A DNA stretch of 64,000 nt from Desulfovibrionaceae bacterium (GTDB lineage Bacteria; Desulfobacterota; Desulfovibrionia; Desulfovibrionales; Desulfovibrionaceae), in the NCBI GenBank assembly GCA_028689675.1, contig JAQVCS010000006.1, positions 90,405-154,404 of the forward strand. Reading direction: 5' to 3'. This document shows positions 35,366 to 44,225 of this stretch, piece after piece (position 1 is the first letter of the stretch; every line of letters starts with the position of its first letter). Below the pieces are notes generated by a model. It worked only from the letters and a program-made list of their open reading frames with translations. It did no database searches and was not told the DNA's origin. The position numbers were made by a program, and so were the translations under genes.

Positions 35366-35567
35366 ATTTATTTCTGTTTTTGATACAGGGGCGGCAAACT
35401 TCGCAGCCTTTAAAGGTATTCGCGAAGAAATCTATGACCTTGAAACAGCGGTGAAGCGCCATATGGATGCAGGCTTGACTGCTGAAGATATGGAAAAAGC
35501 CCGCAGTGTCTATGCCGGTGTGCAGGCGGCAGACCGTATTCTTGCTGCTCTGGCCGAAAAAATGTAG
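35358..35567 (+). CDS. YscE-like needle co-chaperone
   Basis: A 69-residue helical protein whose ATG 35358 overlaps the sctD stop. It is nearly all helix (FKGIREEIYDLETAVKRHMDAG, then MEKARSVYAGVQAADRILAAL), as in YscE/PscE, which with YscG clamps the needle subunit in the cytoplasm and prevents early polymerisation. It sits between sctD and sctF as yscE does in Yersinia. Similarity is mainly in size and order. Confidence 0.72.
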   Translation: MNEFISVFDTGAANFAAFKGIREEIYDLETAVKRHMDAGLTAEDMEKARSVYAGVQAADRILAALAEKM

Positions 35568-35641
35568 TTTGGAATAAAAATTGCATTCTAAAAAGTAATA
35601 GGCCTTACTTCAGCATACTATTTTCTTTAAAGGAGCAGCAT

Positions 35642-35902
35642 ATGTCCGATGGCGTGAGCTTTAATACCCCTGGTATGGACCTTGGCAAGATGTTTAATGA
35701 TGGCTTAAACTCGGTGGGGGAACGTGGCAAGAACCTGCAAGACAAGATGTCTGCCTTGCTGAGCCAAGAAAATGTCAGCCCCGAGCAAATGATGCAGGTG
35801 CAATTTGAAATGGGGCAATACAATGCTGTAATGGAATCGGTTTCTTCCATTACCAAGAGCCTGACCGATTCTTTAAAGAGCTTGGCACAGCGCGCTGGCT
35901 AA
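35642..35902 (+). CDS. sctF: T3SS needle subunit SctF
   Basis: An 86-residue protein with AAGGAG before ATG 35642. Two helices separated by a short turn around SQENVSPEQM (residues 42-51), as in YscF/PscF/MxiH, and the conserved C-terminal helix (VQFEMGQYNAVMESVSSITKS) that packs in the needle core. Length is that of YscF (87). It is flanked by genes for both predicted needle chaperones. Confidence 0.93.
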   Translation: MSDGVSFNTPGMDLGKMFNDGLNSVGERGKNLQDKMSALLSQENVSPEQMMQVQFEMGQYNAVMESVSSITKSLTDSLKSLAQRAG

Positions 35903-35992
35903 GCACCCCATACCGTACCTTGCCGTGCATGCGGGTGAAGGCACAGACTTTTCACCCGCCCATAAAGACGCCTACCCAGTGAGGAACATTGT

Positions 35993-36358
35993 ATGCTTTC
36001 AGAATCGCAAATTACTCGTTTATTAGATATTGCCAATGCTGGCTGCCACAATGGCTGTGTTGCCGATGCCCGCAGTATTTACCATGCTGTGCTTACAGAA
36101 AAGCCACAGCTGCCTGCCGCGCGTATTGGCATGGCGCTTAGCCATATTGTTGTGAATGAATTTGACAGCGCAGAGCAGGAGCTCAATGCCGTGCTTGAGC
36201 ACGATGCCCACGATGCTGACGCCCTTGCCATGCTGGGCTTATGCTTTATGCTTGCGGACAAGAAAGAAGAGGCCGAGGCAACATTAAGCCCCCTTGCCGA
36301 ACAGGACAGCACACAGGCACAGCTTGCCCGCGACCTTTTGGAGCAAGTACGCGCCTGA
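35993..36358 (+). CDS. YscG-like TPR needle chaperone
   Basis: A 121-residue protein made of tetratricopeptide-like helices (CVADARSIYHAVLTEKPQLPAAR, ALAMLGLCFMLADKKEEAEA). YscG/PscG have this size and fold and hold the needle subunit together with YscE. Located directly after sctF as in the Yersinia yscEFG order. It has an AGTGAGGAA site before ATG 35993. Confidence 0.8.
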   Translation: MLSESQITRLLDIANAGCHNGCVADARSIYHAVLTEKPQLPAARIGMALSHIVVNEFDSAEQELNAVLEHDAHDADALAMLGLCFMLADKKEEAEATLSPLAEQDSTQAQLARDLLEQVRA

Positions 36359-36384
36359 TATTGTGCTGACGTTGCGGGGGCAGT

Positions 36385-36993
36385 ATGGCCATAGCCGAAG
36401 TATCTTCTGGTCTTTCGCGCCTGATGGAGGCCTTGGAAAAGCTGGGCACAAGCACTGGTGCCGAGCTGCACAGCCCTGCTGGCCCTTCTGGACAGCCAGA
36501 GCAAGAACTGGTGCGCGCCTTTGAAGAAGCTCTGCAACAAGCCAATGCTAGCCAGCAGCCCGAGGCTGTGCAAGGCATACCGCAACAAGAAATGCAGCAA
36601 GGGCAGCAAATAGCTCAGCATGAGCCACAACCTGTCTCAGAAAAAATTGATGCAGACTTCCGCTTGTGGGATGCTTCAGAAAATAGCAGCATAGAGCCCA
36701 CAAAGCCCACAGCAAAGGCGGCTGTGCCCGATGAGCAAATACATACTATAAACCCAGCCAGCCCCTTTGCACAGCAGCCCAGCGCCACACACAGTGCAGA
36801 GCATTCTTTCACCGAGCAACTGCGCGAACTGGGCGAAATTATGAATAGAATGAACACAGGGGTGCTCTCACCGCAAGACATCTACCGTATGCAATACATT
36901 ACAGGCATGCTGAAGGTGCAGGCATCTTCTGGCGTGAAAGTCAGCCAACAAACGACACAAGGTTTTGAATCATTGCTCAAGCAACAGGGATAA
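36385..36993 (+). CDS. sctI: T3SS inner rod protein SctI
   Basis: A 202-residue protein, longer than YscI (115) because of a Gln/Pro/Glu-rich low-complexity region between about 30 and 130. The C-terminal 70 residues carry the conserved inner-rod signature: VLSPQDIYRMQYITGMLKVQ then SGVKVSQQTTQGFESLL. SctI links the export gate to the needle base and affects substrate switching. The long variable N-terminal part may also contain a YscH-like region, since no separate yscH is seen. Confidence 0.88.
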   Translation: MAIAEVSSGLSRLMEALEKLGTSTGAELHSPAGPSGQPEQELVRAFEEALQQANASQQPEAVQGIPQQEMQQGQQIAQHEPQPVSEKIDADFRLWDASENSSIEPTKPTAKAAVPDEQIHTINPASPFAQQPSATHSAEHSFTEQLRELGEIMNRMNTGVLSPQDIYRMQYITGMLKVQASSGVKVSQQTTQGFESLLKQQG

Positions 36994-36995
36994 CC

Positions 36996-37808
36996 ATGGA
37001 AAAATCATTTTTTATGCCACTACGGGCATTATCGGCACAAAAAGTCTGCCTTTCTGTGGTGCTTTTGTGCGCCCTTTTGCTCAATGCCTGCCAAGTGAGC
37101 GTGTATGAAAACCTTGATGAAGAACAAGCCAACCTCATGCTTGCCACCCTGCTTAAATATGGCATTGATGCAGAAAAAATTTCTGCTGGCAAAAAAGGCT
37201 TTACCATTACTGTAGACGAAAAAAAGCTCATACAAAGCTTTGAAATTTTGCGTGAACATAATTTACCCCGCAAAAACTTCAGCTCGCTGGGCACGGTTTT
37301 TTCTGGCGATAGTATGATTTCTTCTGCTGTAGAAAATGATGCCCGCTTGGCTTTTGCCCTGTCGCAAGAGCTTGCCGACACCTTTTCGCGCATTGATGGC
37401 GTGCTGACAGCGCGCGTGCATGTGGTGCTTGCCAAGGTTGACCCCATCAATGACAACAGCACCCCCCCTTCTGCCGCTGTTTTCCTGCGGCACACGCCAG
37501 AGTCGCAGGCATCAACGCTGGTGGCAAAAATACGCGAGCTCACGGCAAAAGCTGTGCCAGGGCTGAACAGCAACCAAGTCTCTGTCATGCTTGTGCCTGT
37601 GCGCGAGCAGGTAACCGTGCCCGTGCAGCCGCAAAAAACGTTTCTGGGCATACCGTATACGCAAGATCAAGGTTTGCCGTGGCGGCTTATTGCCCTTATG
37701 CTGATATCACTTTCCAGCATTATTGGCCTAAGTGTTTTGGGTGTTTCGTTTTTTTTGCGCACCAGACGCACAAAGGCAGAAGAAGGGCAACAAAGCCCCG
37801 AGGCATAA
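36996..37808 (+). CDS. sctJ: T3SS inner-membrane ring lipoprotein SctJ (YscJ/PrgK)
   Basis: A 270-residue lipoprotein: signal peptide ending in the lipobox L-L-N-A-C32, two YscJ/FliF-type ring-building domains (ENLDEEQANLMLATLLKYGI and the second near 110-195, VHVVLAKVDP), and a C-terminal membrane helix near 235-255 with a short basic tail. SctJ oligomerises with SctD to form the inner ring. Starts three bases after sctI ends. Length is like YscJ (244) with a somewhat longer tail. Confidence 0.95.
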   Translation: MEKSFFMPLRALSAQKVCLSVVLLCALLLNACQVSVYENLDEEQANLMLATLLKYGIDAEKISAGKKGFTITVDEKKLIQSFEILREHNLPRKNFSSLGTVFSGDSMISSAVENDARLAFALSQELADTFSRIDGVLTARVHVVLAKVDPINDNSTPPSAAVFLRHTPESQASTLVAKIRELTAKAVPGLNSNQVSVMLVPVREQVTVPVQPQKTFLGIPYTQDQGLPWRLIALMLISLSSIIGLSVLGVSFFLRTRRTKAEEGQQSPEA

Positions 37809-37832
37809 AGCAAAAAGGTTGTATTTTTTATT

Positions 37833-38519
37833 ATGAACAAATCCTTCTTTGCCGAAGCCTTGCAGCATCAGCCTGCTTTTATACGCGCATTGCTTGCCTA
37901 TAACAGCCCTGCTGCTGCCCCCCCGGCCGAGCTTGCCCATGTGCCTGCAAGCTTGTGGGGCACTGCGGCTGTGCAAAGGCGCTTTCCTGCTGCCCAGCAG
38001 GTAAAGACTTTTTGGGATTTTGTCGAAGAGCCACGCCGCATTGCCTTTTTACCAGAAGAAAGCCTACTGCGCCTTGCCCTGTGCTGTGGCATTACCCTGC
38101 ACGCAGCAGCCTTTGCCCATTGCCTACTGCGCACAGAACGACAGGCAATTATTGATGACCTAGGTGCAGATGCCCTGCACTACGCACTGACACGCGGGCG
38201 CTTTCGCCAAAATAGCCTATGCGCTTTATTTCAGCCTTGGCATAAGGAACTCGCCCTTGCCCAGCGTGCGCGCGTGCATGGCGCATGGGCAATGCAATTG
38301 CTTATTCAGCCTTGGCCACAGGCTTTGCTTGACCGTTTTATGCCGCGCTGGCAGGCCGTGCTGGCCTTGCTGTGCCATGGCATAAGCCCCGCAAGCGTGC
38401 CGCTTGAGCCCGCCTTTCTTGCCACATGGCAGCTAGAGCACGCAAGCCTGCTGTGGTTTAGCCTAAAAAAATTGTTATTGCAGGAGGTAGACGCAGCATG
38501 GGCACCGTGTTTTGCATAA
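37833..38519 (+). CDS. sctK: T3SS sorting platform protein SctK
   Basis: A 228-residue, Ala/Leu-rich protein without signal or membrane segment. YscK-type proteins are poorly conserved; support here is the position between sctJ and sctL, the size (YscK 209) and the start (FFAEALQHQPAFIRALLAYN, SLWG) which resembles the N-terminal part of the family. SctK links the cytoplasmic SctQ/SctL platform to the ring. The end overlaps the start of sctL by 22 bases. Confidence 0.8.
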   Translation: MNKSFFAEALQHQPAFIRALLAYNSPAAAPPAELAHVPASLWGTAAVQRRFPAAQQVKTFWDFVEEPRRIAFLPEESLLRLALCCGITLHAAAFAHCLLRTERQAIIDDLGADALHYALTRGRFRQNSLCALFQPWHKELALAQRARVHGAWAMQLLIQPWPQALLDRFMPRWQAVLALLCHGISPASVPLEPAFLATWQLEHASLLWFSLKKLLLQEVDAAWAPCFA

Positions 38520-39118
38520 AAAACAATACCATACACCCACAGGCAGGCACGCACATTATTAAAGCGCAAGAAGCAAACCTGCTTATACAGGCAAATAGCC
38601 TGCTGAATGCCGCCCAAAACTATGCCGACACCATGCAGCGCAAGGCCGAGGAAGCCTATGAAGCAAAAAAACAGGAAGGCTATACCGACGGGCAAGAAGA
38701 AGGCAAAATGGAACATGCCGAAAAAATGATGGAAACCGTCATGGCTTCGGTTGAATTTATTGAGCAATTAGAACATTCTCTTGTCGATGTTGTTTCGCAG
38801 GTTTTACGCCGCATTTTGGGAGAAATGGGGGATAATGAGCGCATTGTTGCCCTTGTGCGGCAGGCTTTACTTTCTGTCCGCAACCAGCAGCGCGTGCTTA
38901 TTCGCCTTGCCCCTGCCGATGAACCAGCCGTGCGGCAGGCTCTTGCCCCTTTGTTGCAAAGCAACCCTGCTTCTGGTAATTTTTTGGATATTCTTGCCGA
39001 TGCTCGCCTTGAGCGCGGCGCGTGCCTGCTTGAAAGTGAATTAGGTATTATTGACGCCAGCTTGGAAACGCAGCTCACAGCCTTGGAAAAGGCCTTACGC
39101 AAAAAAATTCAGGCATAA
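38498..39118 (+). CDS. sctL: T3SS ATPase stator SctL (YscL/FliH family)
   Basis: A 206-residue protein; ATG 38498 has AGGAGG upstream inside sctK. The N-terminal part is a long charged coiled coil ([20 protein letters not shown]), the C-terminal part a FliH/V-ATPase-E-like domain ([36 protein letters not shown]). SctL tethers the SctN ATPase to the sorting platform and regulates it. Length is close to YscL (223). Confidence 0.92.
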   Translation: MGTVFCIKNNTIHPQAGTHIIKAQEANLLIQANSLLNAAQNYADTMQRKAEEAYEAKKQEGYTDGQEEGKMEHAEKMMETVMASVEFIEQLEHSLVDVVSQVLRRILGEMGDNERIVALVRQALLSVRNQQRVLIRLAPADEPAVRQALAPLLQSNPASGNFLDILADARLERGACLLESELGIIDASLETQLTALEKALRKKIQA

Positions 39119-39131
39119 ACCCAAGGTAGCC

Positions 39132-40448
39132 ATGGCCTTTGAATATATAGAATCACTGCTTGACGAAACAGTGCAGACAACCCCCCTTGTTGAAGTGCGC
39201 GGGCGCGTAGAACAAGTGGTGGGCACTATTATTCGTGCCATTGTCCCCGGCGTGAAAGTGGGGGAATTGTGCTTGTTGCGTAACCCGTGGGAAACGTGGG
39301 AATTGCGCGCCGAGGTGGTGGGCTTTGTCAAACAGGTTGCCCTGCTTACCCCACTGGGCGATTTGCAGGGCATCTCCCCCGCTACCGAGGTCATCCCCAC
39401 GGGGGAAGTGCATTCTGTGCCTGTGGGGGAAGACTTGCTTGGGCGTGTGCTTAATGGTTTGGGCGAACCCATTGACGGTGGCGCCCCCCTCAAACCGCGG
39501 GCTTTTTACCCTGTCTATGCCGACCCACCCAACCCCATGGCGCGCCAAATTATTTCTCGCCCTATGTCTTTGGGCTTGCGCGTAATGGACGGCATTTTAA
39601 CCTGCGGCGAAGGGCAGCGCATGGGCATCTTTGCAGCGGCAGGCGGCGGCAAAACAACCTTGCTTTCTGCTATTATTAAAGGCTGCTCTGCCGATGTATG
39701 CGTGCTGGCATTGATTGGTGAGCGCGGGCGTGAGGTGCGCGAATTTCTGGAACACGACCTAGGGGAAGAAGGGCGCAAACGCGCCGTGCTGGTGGTGTCC
39801 ACTTCAGACCGTTCCTCTATGGAGCGCTTAAAGTCGGCCTATACCGCCACCGCCATAGCCGAATACTTTCGCGATCAGGGCAAAAAAGTGCTGCTGCTTA
39901 TGGATTCTGTTACCCGTTTTGGACGTGCCCAACGCGAAATTGGCCTTGCCTCTGGCGAACCGCCCACAAGGCGCGGCTTTCCCCCTTCGGTGTTTTCAAC
40001 CCTGCCGCGCCTCATGGAACGAGCAGGCAATTCTGAAAAAGGCTCTATCACCGCCCTATATACCGTGCTGGTGGAAGGCGACGACATGACAGAGCCCATT
40101 GCCGATGAAACACGCTCCATTCTTGATGGGCACATTATTCTTTCGCGCAAGCTTGCCGCAGCCAACCATTACCCCGCCATAGACGTGCAGGCCAGCGTCA
40201 GCCGCGTTATGAATGCCATTGTGAGCAAGGAACATAAACAGGCAGCCCAGCGTTTGCGCCAAATTTTGGCAAAATATGCCGAGGTGGAATTGCTGGTGCA
40301 GATTGGCGAATATAAAAAAGGCTCGGACAAAGAGGCAGATGAGGCACTTGCCCGCGTGGGCGCTGTAAATAATTTTTTAAAACAAGGGCTTGAGGAACAT
40401 ACTTCTTTTGAGCAAGCCCTTGATGCCCTGCTAAAGGTTGTGGCATAA
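39132..40448 (+). CDS. sctN: T3SS ATPase SctN
   Basis: A 438-residue F1-type ATPase (YscN 439). ATG 39132 is chosen over upstream codons inside sctL. The P-loop is AAAGGGKT (168-175); further landmarks are [28 protein letters not shown] and [16 protein letters not shown], all diagnostic for SctN/FliI. It unfolds substrates, detaches chaperones and energises loading at the export gate. Lies between its stator (sctL) and stalk (sctO). Confidence 0.97.
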   Translation: MAFEYIESLLDETVQTTPLVEVRGRVEQVVGTIIRAIVPGVKVGELCLLRNPWETWELRAEVVGFVKQVALLTPLGDLQGISPATEVIPTGEVHSVPVGEDLLGRVLNGLGEPIDGGAPLKPRAFYPVYADPPNPMARQIISRPMSLGLRVMDGILTCGEGQRMGIFAAAGGGKTTLLSAIIKGCSADVCVLALIGERGREVREFLEHDLGEEGRKRAVLVVSTSDRSSMERLKSAYTATAIAEYFRDQGKKVLLLMDSVTRFGRAQREIGLASGEPPTRRGFPPSVFSTLPRLMERAGNSEKGSITALYTVLVEGDDMTEPIADETRSILDGHIILSRKLAAANHYPAIDVQASVSRVMNAIVSKEHKQAAQRLRQILAKYAEVELLVQIGEYKKGSDKEADEALARVGAVNNFLKQGLEEHTSFEQALDALLKVVA

Positions 40449-40934
40449 GTGGCCAAATACCCTTTGGAAGCCTTACTTTCTGTGCGCTATTACCGCGAAA
40501 ATAATGCCAAAAATGCCGTGCGCGCAGCAGAGCAAGCCTTGGCACAGGCGCAGCAGGCCGTGCTGCATGCCCAGCAGGCATGGGAAGACTATCAAACATG
40601 GCAAAAGGCCGAAGAAGACAGGCGCTATGCGGCCATTTTGCACAAAAAGCTCAGTATGAAAGAGCTAGACGACTTTAAAGCCGGGCTTGCCGCCCTTATT
40701 GCCGAGGCCGTGTGCAAGGAAGAAGCCATAGCAAAGGCAAAGGAAGCCGTAGCCGCGCGAGAGCACGATTGCCAAAAAACACAGGAAGCTGCCCTGCAAG
40801 CGCACAAGGCCGCAGTGAAAATAGAAACGCATCAAGGCATTTGGCAGGCTGTTGAAGCAAAAGAAGCAGAGCGCCGTGAAGACAGCGAGCTTGAAGAATT
40901 TAAACCCCTGAGCCTAAACAGCGAGGAGGAATAG
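40449..40934 (+). CDS. sctO: T3SS stalk protein SctO (YscO/FliJ-like)
   Basis: A 161-residue, fully helical, highly charged protein beginning at GTG 40449 right after the sctN stop. Heptad-like Ala/Glu/Lys repeats (QALAQAQQAVLHAQQAWED) predict an antiparallel coiled coil as in YscO/FliJ, which sits in the centre of the SctN ring and contacts SctV. Size matches YscO (154). Order sctN-sctO-sctP is that of Yersinia. Confidence 0.88.
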   Translation: MAKYPLEALLSVRYYRENNAKNAVRAAEQALAQAQQAVLHAQQAWEDYQTWQKAEEDRRYAAILHKKLSMKELDDFKAGLAALIAEAVCKEEAIAKAKEAVAAREHDCQKTQEAALQAHKAAVKIETHQGIWQAVEAKEAERREDSELEEFKPLSLNSEEE

Positions 40935-40939
40935 CCACC

Positions 40940-41605
40940 ATGAGTATGTTTTCTCTCAATAAAACAACTATAGACACTTCTGCCCGCACCACCTCTTCAG
41001 GAAAAAGTACAGAAAAACCCGTGCAGCAACAGGATGTGAACTCTTTTTTGCAGGCCATGGGCACGCCCAATAATGCCGAAGAAGCACAAGCATATCGTGA
41101 AAAAGGCGCTCATCAGGGGCAAGAGCAGGAACAGGGCGGGCAGGCTGAGGCTGAAGGCACAAGCATCACAGCTGGCATGAGCAATCCTTTTGAAGCACTT
41201 TTTGCCAATAAAATGCAGCAAGTTGCCAGCTCTGCCCTACAAGCGGAACACAGCCCTCACGAGCTGAACACGCTAGCCAGCAAGCTGGTTGACCGCATTT
41301 TGGTTTCAGAGCCCAATGCCGCACAGCAGGAAGTGCGCATCAGCGTGAGCAATGATATTATGCCCAACACAGAAATTTGCCTGCGCCGCGATAGCAGCGG
41401 GCAATTAAGCATTGTCATCACCAGCGAAAATGCTTCTTCTTTTCAAACACTTGTGGCAGAGCAGCACACATTGCGCCAACTTTTAGAAAAACAGGAAGGC
41501 GCAGCGGTGCGCGTTAGCATTCAGCAAGGCACTGAAGGGGAAGATGCCGATGCCCGCAAGCACTCGCGCGGGCAATACCTTGCCCCCGAGGAGGACAGCC
41601 TGTAA
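40940..41605 (+). CDS. sctP: T3SS needle-length regulator SctP
   Basis: A 221-residue protein with GAGGAG before ATG 40940. The N-terminal two thirds are Gln/Glu/Ser-rich and unfolded; the C-terminal part (EVRISVSNDIMPNTEICLRRD, LSIVITSENASSFQTLV) matches the T3S4 / FliK-C-like domain that interacts with SctU and triggers substrate switching. It is much shorter than YscP (515), so the needle may be short if the ruler model applies; that is inference. Confidence 0.85.
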   Translation: MSMFSLNKTTIDTSARTTSSGKSTEKPVQQQDVNSFLQAMGTPNNAEEAQAYREKGAHQGQEQEQGGQAEAEGTSITAGMSNPFEALFANKMQQVASSALQAEHSPHELNTLASKLVDRILVSEPNAAQQEVRISVSNDIMPNTEICLRRDSSGQLSIVITSENASSFQTLVAEQHTLRQLLEKQEGAAVRVSIQQGTEGEDADARKHSRGQYLAPEEDSL

Positions 41606-41609
41606 GCCC

Positions 41610-42755
41610 ATGAACACTGCCTACCCCGATTTTCGCGCTCCCGCGCTGCCCCTTGATGAGGCAAGGCTGTATAATGCCTTTGCAACGCATTGCCTGCCGC
41701 ATGATGTTGCTTGCGGGGCATTGCGCCTTAGCCTTGATTTTACGCCCTTTGCCCCTGCTTTTGCCACGCGCTGCCTGCTGGGCATAAAGGTGGGCAAAGA
41801 GCTGTGGCGCCTTGCCCTGCCCTCTACCCAAGCCCTGCACCTGCACCCCGATTTGGCCGCATGGCCAGCCCAAGCCCCCCTGCCCCCTGCCCTGCAACAG
41901 GCTGTGCTTGAGCTTGTGGCCGCCCCCCTTGTTGCGGCACTGGGCAAATTTCTGGGCACGGCCATTACCGTACGCTATACTGCCCTGTGGGAAGAAGATG
42001 GCACCAGCCTGACCCCAGAAGATGCCAGCGCCCTTGAAGCCCTGCCCGCGCCCGTGTGCGAGCTGCCCCTAAGCCTCTCCCTTGGCAGCGCAGAGCACAG
42101 CCTTACGCTGCCCCTGCGCCTTGCCCTGCCCAGCAGAACGGCTGCCAATACCCTGCTGCTGGCAGTGCAAAACCTGCCCAGCCCAAGCTTGCAGCCCAAT
42201 AGCCCCTTGTATGAAATTCCGCTTGCTGTAGCGCTGGAATATGGCTCGCTGCGGCTTTCTTGTGAAGAAATGCGTGGGCTTTGCGTAGACGATATTCTTT
42301 TGCCTGAAACGATTGCCGACGAAAACACGGCTTGGCTTCGTTTTTATTCAGGCCAGCTCCCTCTGCCCATGGCAGCCCAAGGCAAGCGCACTGCCCAAGG
42401 TATTGTGCTGGAGCATTTTCCCGTTTTTTTCAGCCAGGAGGAAAGCAGTATGTCCCAAAATACAGCAAGCCCGCAGCAAACAACAGAGCCGCAGGCAGAA
42501 GAACAACACAATGCAGAAAAGGCCACAGAGGCTGCCGATATTACAGCCTTGCAGGTCAGCCTTTCTTTTGAATTGGAAAAACGCACACTCACGCTTAAAG
42601 AGCTTGCCACCCTTGCCCCTGGCTATACCTTCCCCCTGAGTGTGGAAAACGCCGCACCTGTTACCCTGCGCGTGAATGGCAAGGCTGTGGGGCGCGGGCG
42701 TATAGTTGATATTAATGGCGTGCTGGGCGTGCAGGTTACCGCCCTGCAACAATAG
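41610..42755 (+). CDS. sctQ: T3SS C-ring / sorting platform protein SctQ
   Basis: A 381-residue protein; ATG 41610 follows the sctP stop with GAGG upstream. The N-terminal 270 residues are the variable SctQ region; residues about 310-381 are a SpoA domain (RTLTLKELATLAPGYTFPL, VTLRVNGKAVGRGRIVDIN, GVQVTAL), as in FliN and YscQ. It forms pods with SctK and SctL under the injectisome. An internal start at 42450 predicts a shorter co-product (see separate entry). The stop overlaps the region before sctR. Confidence 0.92.
   Translation: MNTAYPDFRAPALPLDEARLYNAFATHCLPHDVACGALRLSLDFTPFAPAFATRCLLGIKVGKELWRLALPSTQALHLHPDLAAWPAQAPLPPALQQAVLELVAAPLVAALGKFLGTAITVRYTALWEEDGTSLTPEDASALEALPAPVCELPLSLSLGSAEHSLTLPLRLALPSRTAANTLLLAVQNLPSPSLQPNSPLYEIPLAVALEYGSLRLSCEEMRGLCVDDILLPETIADENTAWLRFYSGQLPLPMAAQGKRTAQGIVLEHFPVFFSQEESSMSQNTASPQQTTEPQAEEQHNAEKATEAADITALQVSLSFELEKRTLTLKELATLAPGYTFPLSVENAAPVTLRVNGKAVGRGRIVDINGVLGVQVTALQQ
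42450..42755 (+). CDS. Predicted internal translation product SctQ-C
   Basis: Inside sctQ, AGGAGG (42436-42441) lies eight bases before an in-frame ATG at 42450. Translation there would give a 101-residue protein: an acidic, Gln-rich lead of about 30 residues and the complete SpoA domain. YscQ of Yersinia and SpaO/SsaQ produce just such a C-terminal fragment from an internal start, and it binds the full-length protein. The Shine-Dalgarno match is better than that of sctQ itself. Confidence 0.72.
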   Translation: MSQNTASPQQTTEPQAEEQHNAEKATEAADITALQVSLSFELEKRTLTLKELATLAPGYTFPLSVENAAPVTLRVNGKAVGRGRIVDINGVLGVQVTALQQ

Positions 42756-42766
42756 TGGAGCCGCAT

Positions 42767-43417
42767 GTGGAAACCATAAATCCGCTGTATCTCATTGCGG
42801 GCATGGCCATTTTGGGGCTAGCGCCTTTTATGCTTATGATGGTGACTTCCTATGTAAAAATAGTGGTAGTCACATCACTAGTGCGTAATGCACTGGGGGT
42901 GCAGCAAGTGCCCCCAGCTATGGTGCTGAACGGGCTGGCTATTATTTTTAGTATTTTTATTATGGCGCCTGTTATTATAGACACAGCAGACCTTGCAGAA
43001 AAAATCAAGCTGAGCCCTCAGCCCAAAATGTCCGAACTGCTTGAGGCCGCACAAAGCCTTTCGCCCCCCATTCGCGCTTTTCTTGCCCGTAATACGGACG
43101 AAAAAATAGTGCGCACCATGCAAAACACGGCAAAGCGCATTTGGCCTAAAGAAAAACATGATTTGATTTCAAAAGAAAATCTTTTTATCATGGTGCCAGC
43201 CTTTACTATATCTGAGCTGACAAAAGCATTTCAAATAGGCTTTTTACTCTATTTGCCTTTTGTTGTTATAGACCTTATTATATCAAACATTCTGCTTGCC
43301 ATGGGTATGATGATGGTTTCCCCCATGACCATATCGCTGCCTTTCAAGCTCTTGCTCTTTGTCACTCTTGAAGGTTGGCTTAAAGTATCGCAAGGTTTAT
43401 TATTAAGTTACAAATAA
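42767..43417 (+). CDS. sctR: T3SS export apparatus protein SctR (YscR/FliP family)
   Basis: A 216-residue membrane protein (YscR 217). GTG 42767 is chosen because GGAG lies six bases upstream; an in-frame GTG at 42755 would add four residues. Four membrane segments and family motifs PFMLMMVTSYVKIVVV, LGVQQVPPAMVLNGLA and the C-terminal MGMMMVSPMTISLPFKLLLF are present. SctR forms the pentameric core of the export gate. The other gate genes sctS, sctT, sctU and sctV lie in the divergent arm. Confidence 0.96.
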   Translation: METINPLYLIAGMAILGLAPFMLMMVTSYVKIVVVTSLVRNALGVQQVPPAMVLNGLAIIFSIFIMAPVIIDTADLAEKIKLSPQPKMSELLEAAQSLSPPIRAFLARNTDEKIVRTMQNTAKRIWPKEKHDLISKENLFIMVPAFTISELTKAFQIGFLLYLPFVVIDLIISNILLAMGMMMVSPMTISLPFKLLLFVTLEGWLKVSQGLLLSYK

Positions 43418-43446
43418 TATTGTATCACGCACTGTAAGGGAAGAGA

Positions 43447-43782
43447 ATGGAAACAAGCACAAAGAATATTCAAGGCGTTACCGTATTAAGCCTTGTTGGG
43501 CGCATGGATGCGACTACGGTTACTACATTTGAAGAGGCCTGCCGCGCTTGCCTTGAAAGCGGAACATTGCGCGTGGCTGTGGATATGAGCGGCATTGCCT
43601 ATGTAAGCTCTGCTGGTTTGCGTGGCATTCTTGTTATGCAAAAGCTTGCCAAAAAACAACAGGTTAAGCTGGTCTTTTTGGGCTTGCAAGATGTTGTGGC
43701 ACAAGTCTTTTCCATTTCTGGCTTTAACAGCATTTTATCGCTGCATCCTTCGCTGGATGCCGCGCTGGCAGCCTTGCAATAA
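43447..43782 (+). CDS. STAS-domain anti-anti-sigma factor (RsbV/BtrV type)
   Basis: A 111-residue single STAS domain: VLSLVGRMDATTVTTFEEA at the start and the phosphorylation loop MSGIAYVSSAGLRGILVM, where one of the two serines would be the kinase target. Unphosphorylated STAS proteins bind the kinase and free its other partner. The gene follows sctR by 29 bases and precedes the kinase by 16, so the switch is encoded at the end of the T3SS operon. The phosphatase of such a system is encoded at 17.6-19.6 kb. Confidence 0.9.
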   Translation: METSTKNIQGVTVLSLVGRMDATTVTTFEEACRACLESGTLRVAVDMSGIAYVSSAGLRGILVMQKLAKKQQVKLVFLGLQDVVAQVFSISGFNSILSLHPSLDAALAALQ

Positions 43783-43798
43783 GAGGAGAAAATGACCT

Positions 43799-44221
43799 AT
43801 GCCCAAAATCAGCGTCCCTGCAAGGCTTGAGCACCTTGCTGCGGTTAATGCCTTTATAGGAACTTCTCTTGCAGGCCAGCCAGAAGCAACCCTGAGGCAA
43901 GTGGAATTGGTGCTTGAAGAATTGCTTGTCAATGTTTTCAGCTATGCTTACCCTCATGATAATGGCAAAGCAGAAATTACCTTCTGCATAGAATATTTGG
44001 ACGGCATAGCCTATTTCTGCTTTTCGGTGGTGGATTGGGGCGCAGAATTTAACCCCTTTGCCGAAGTGCCCCCGCCAGACATAAACCTTGATGTTGATGA
44101 ACGCCCTGTGGGCGGGCTGGGGGTGCATTTGGTGCGCTCGCTTACTGCTCACTATGCCTATTGCCGTGAAGAAGGGGCAAACAGGTTGCGTTTGCACTTT
44201 ACTATACCTGAAAAGGGCTAG
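43799..44221 (+). CDS. RsbW/BtrW-type anti-sigma serine kinase
   Basis: A 140-residue GHKL ATPase domain: N-box ELVLEELLVNVFSYAYP with the essential Glu and Asn, G1 box VVDWGAEFNPF, and G2 box VGGLGVHLVRSL. Proteins of this kind phosphorylate a STAS antagonist and hold a sigma factor or other target. No cognate sigma factor gene is in the window, so the final target is unknown; in Bordetella the target is the ECF factor BtrS and also secretion itself. The start follows GAGGAG in the end of the STAS gene. Confidence 0.88.
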   Translation: MPKISVPARLEHLAAVNAFIGTSLAGQPEATLRQVELVLEELLVNVFSYAYPHDNGKAEITFCIEYLDGIAYFCFSVVDWGAEFNPFAEVPPPDINLDVDERPVGGLGVHLVRSLTAHYAYCREEGANRLRLHFTIPEKG

Positions 44222-44225
44222 TTCT

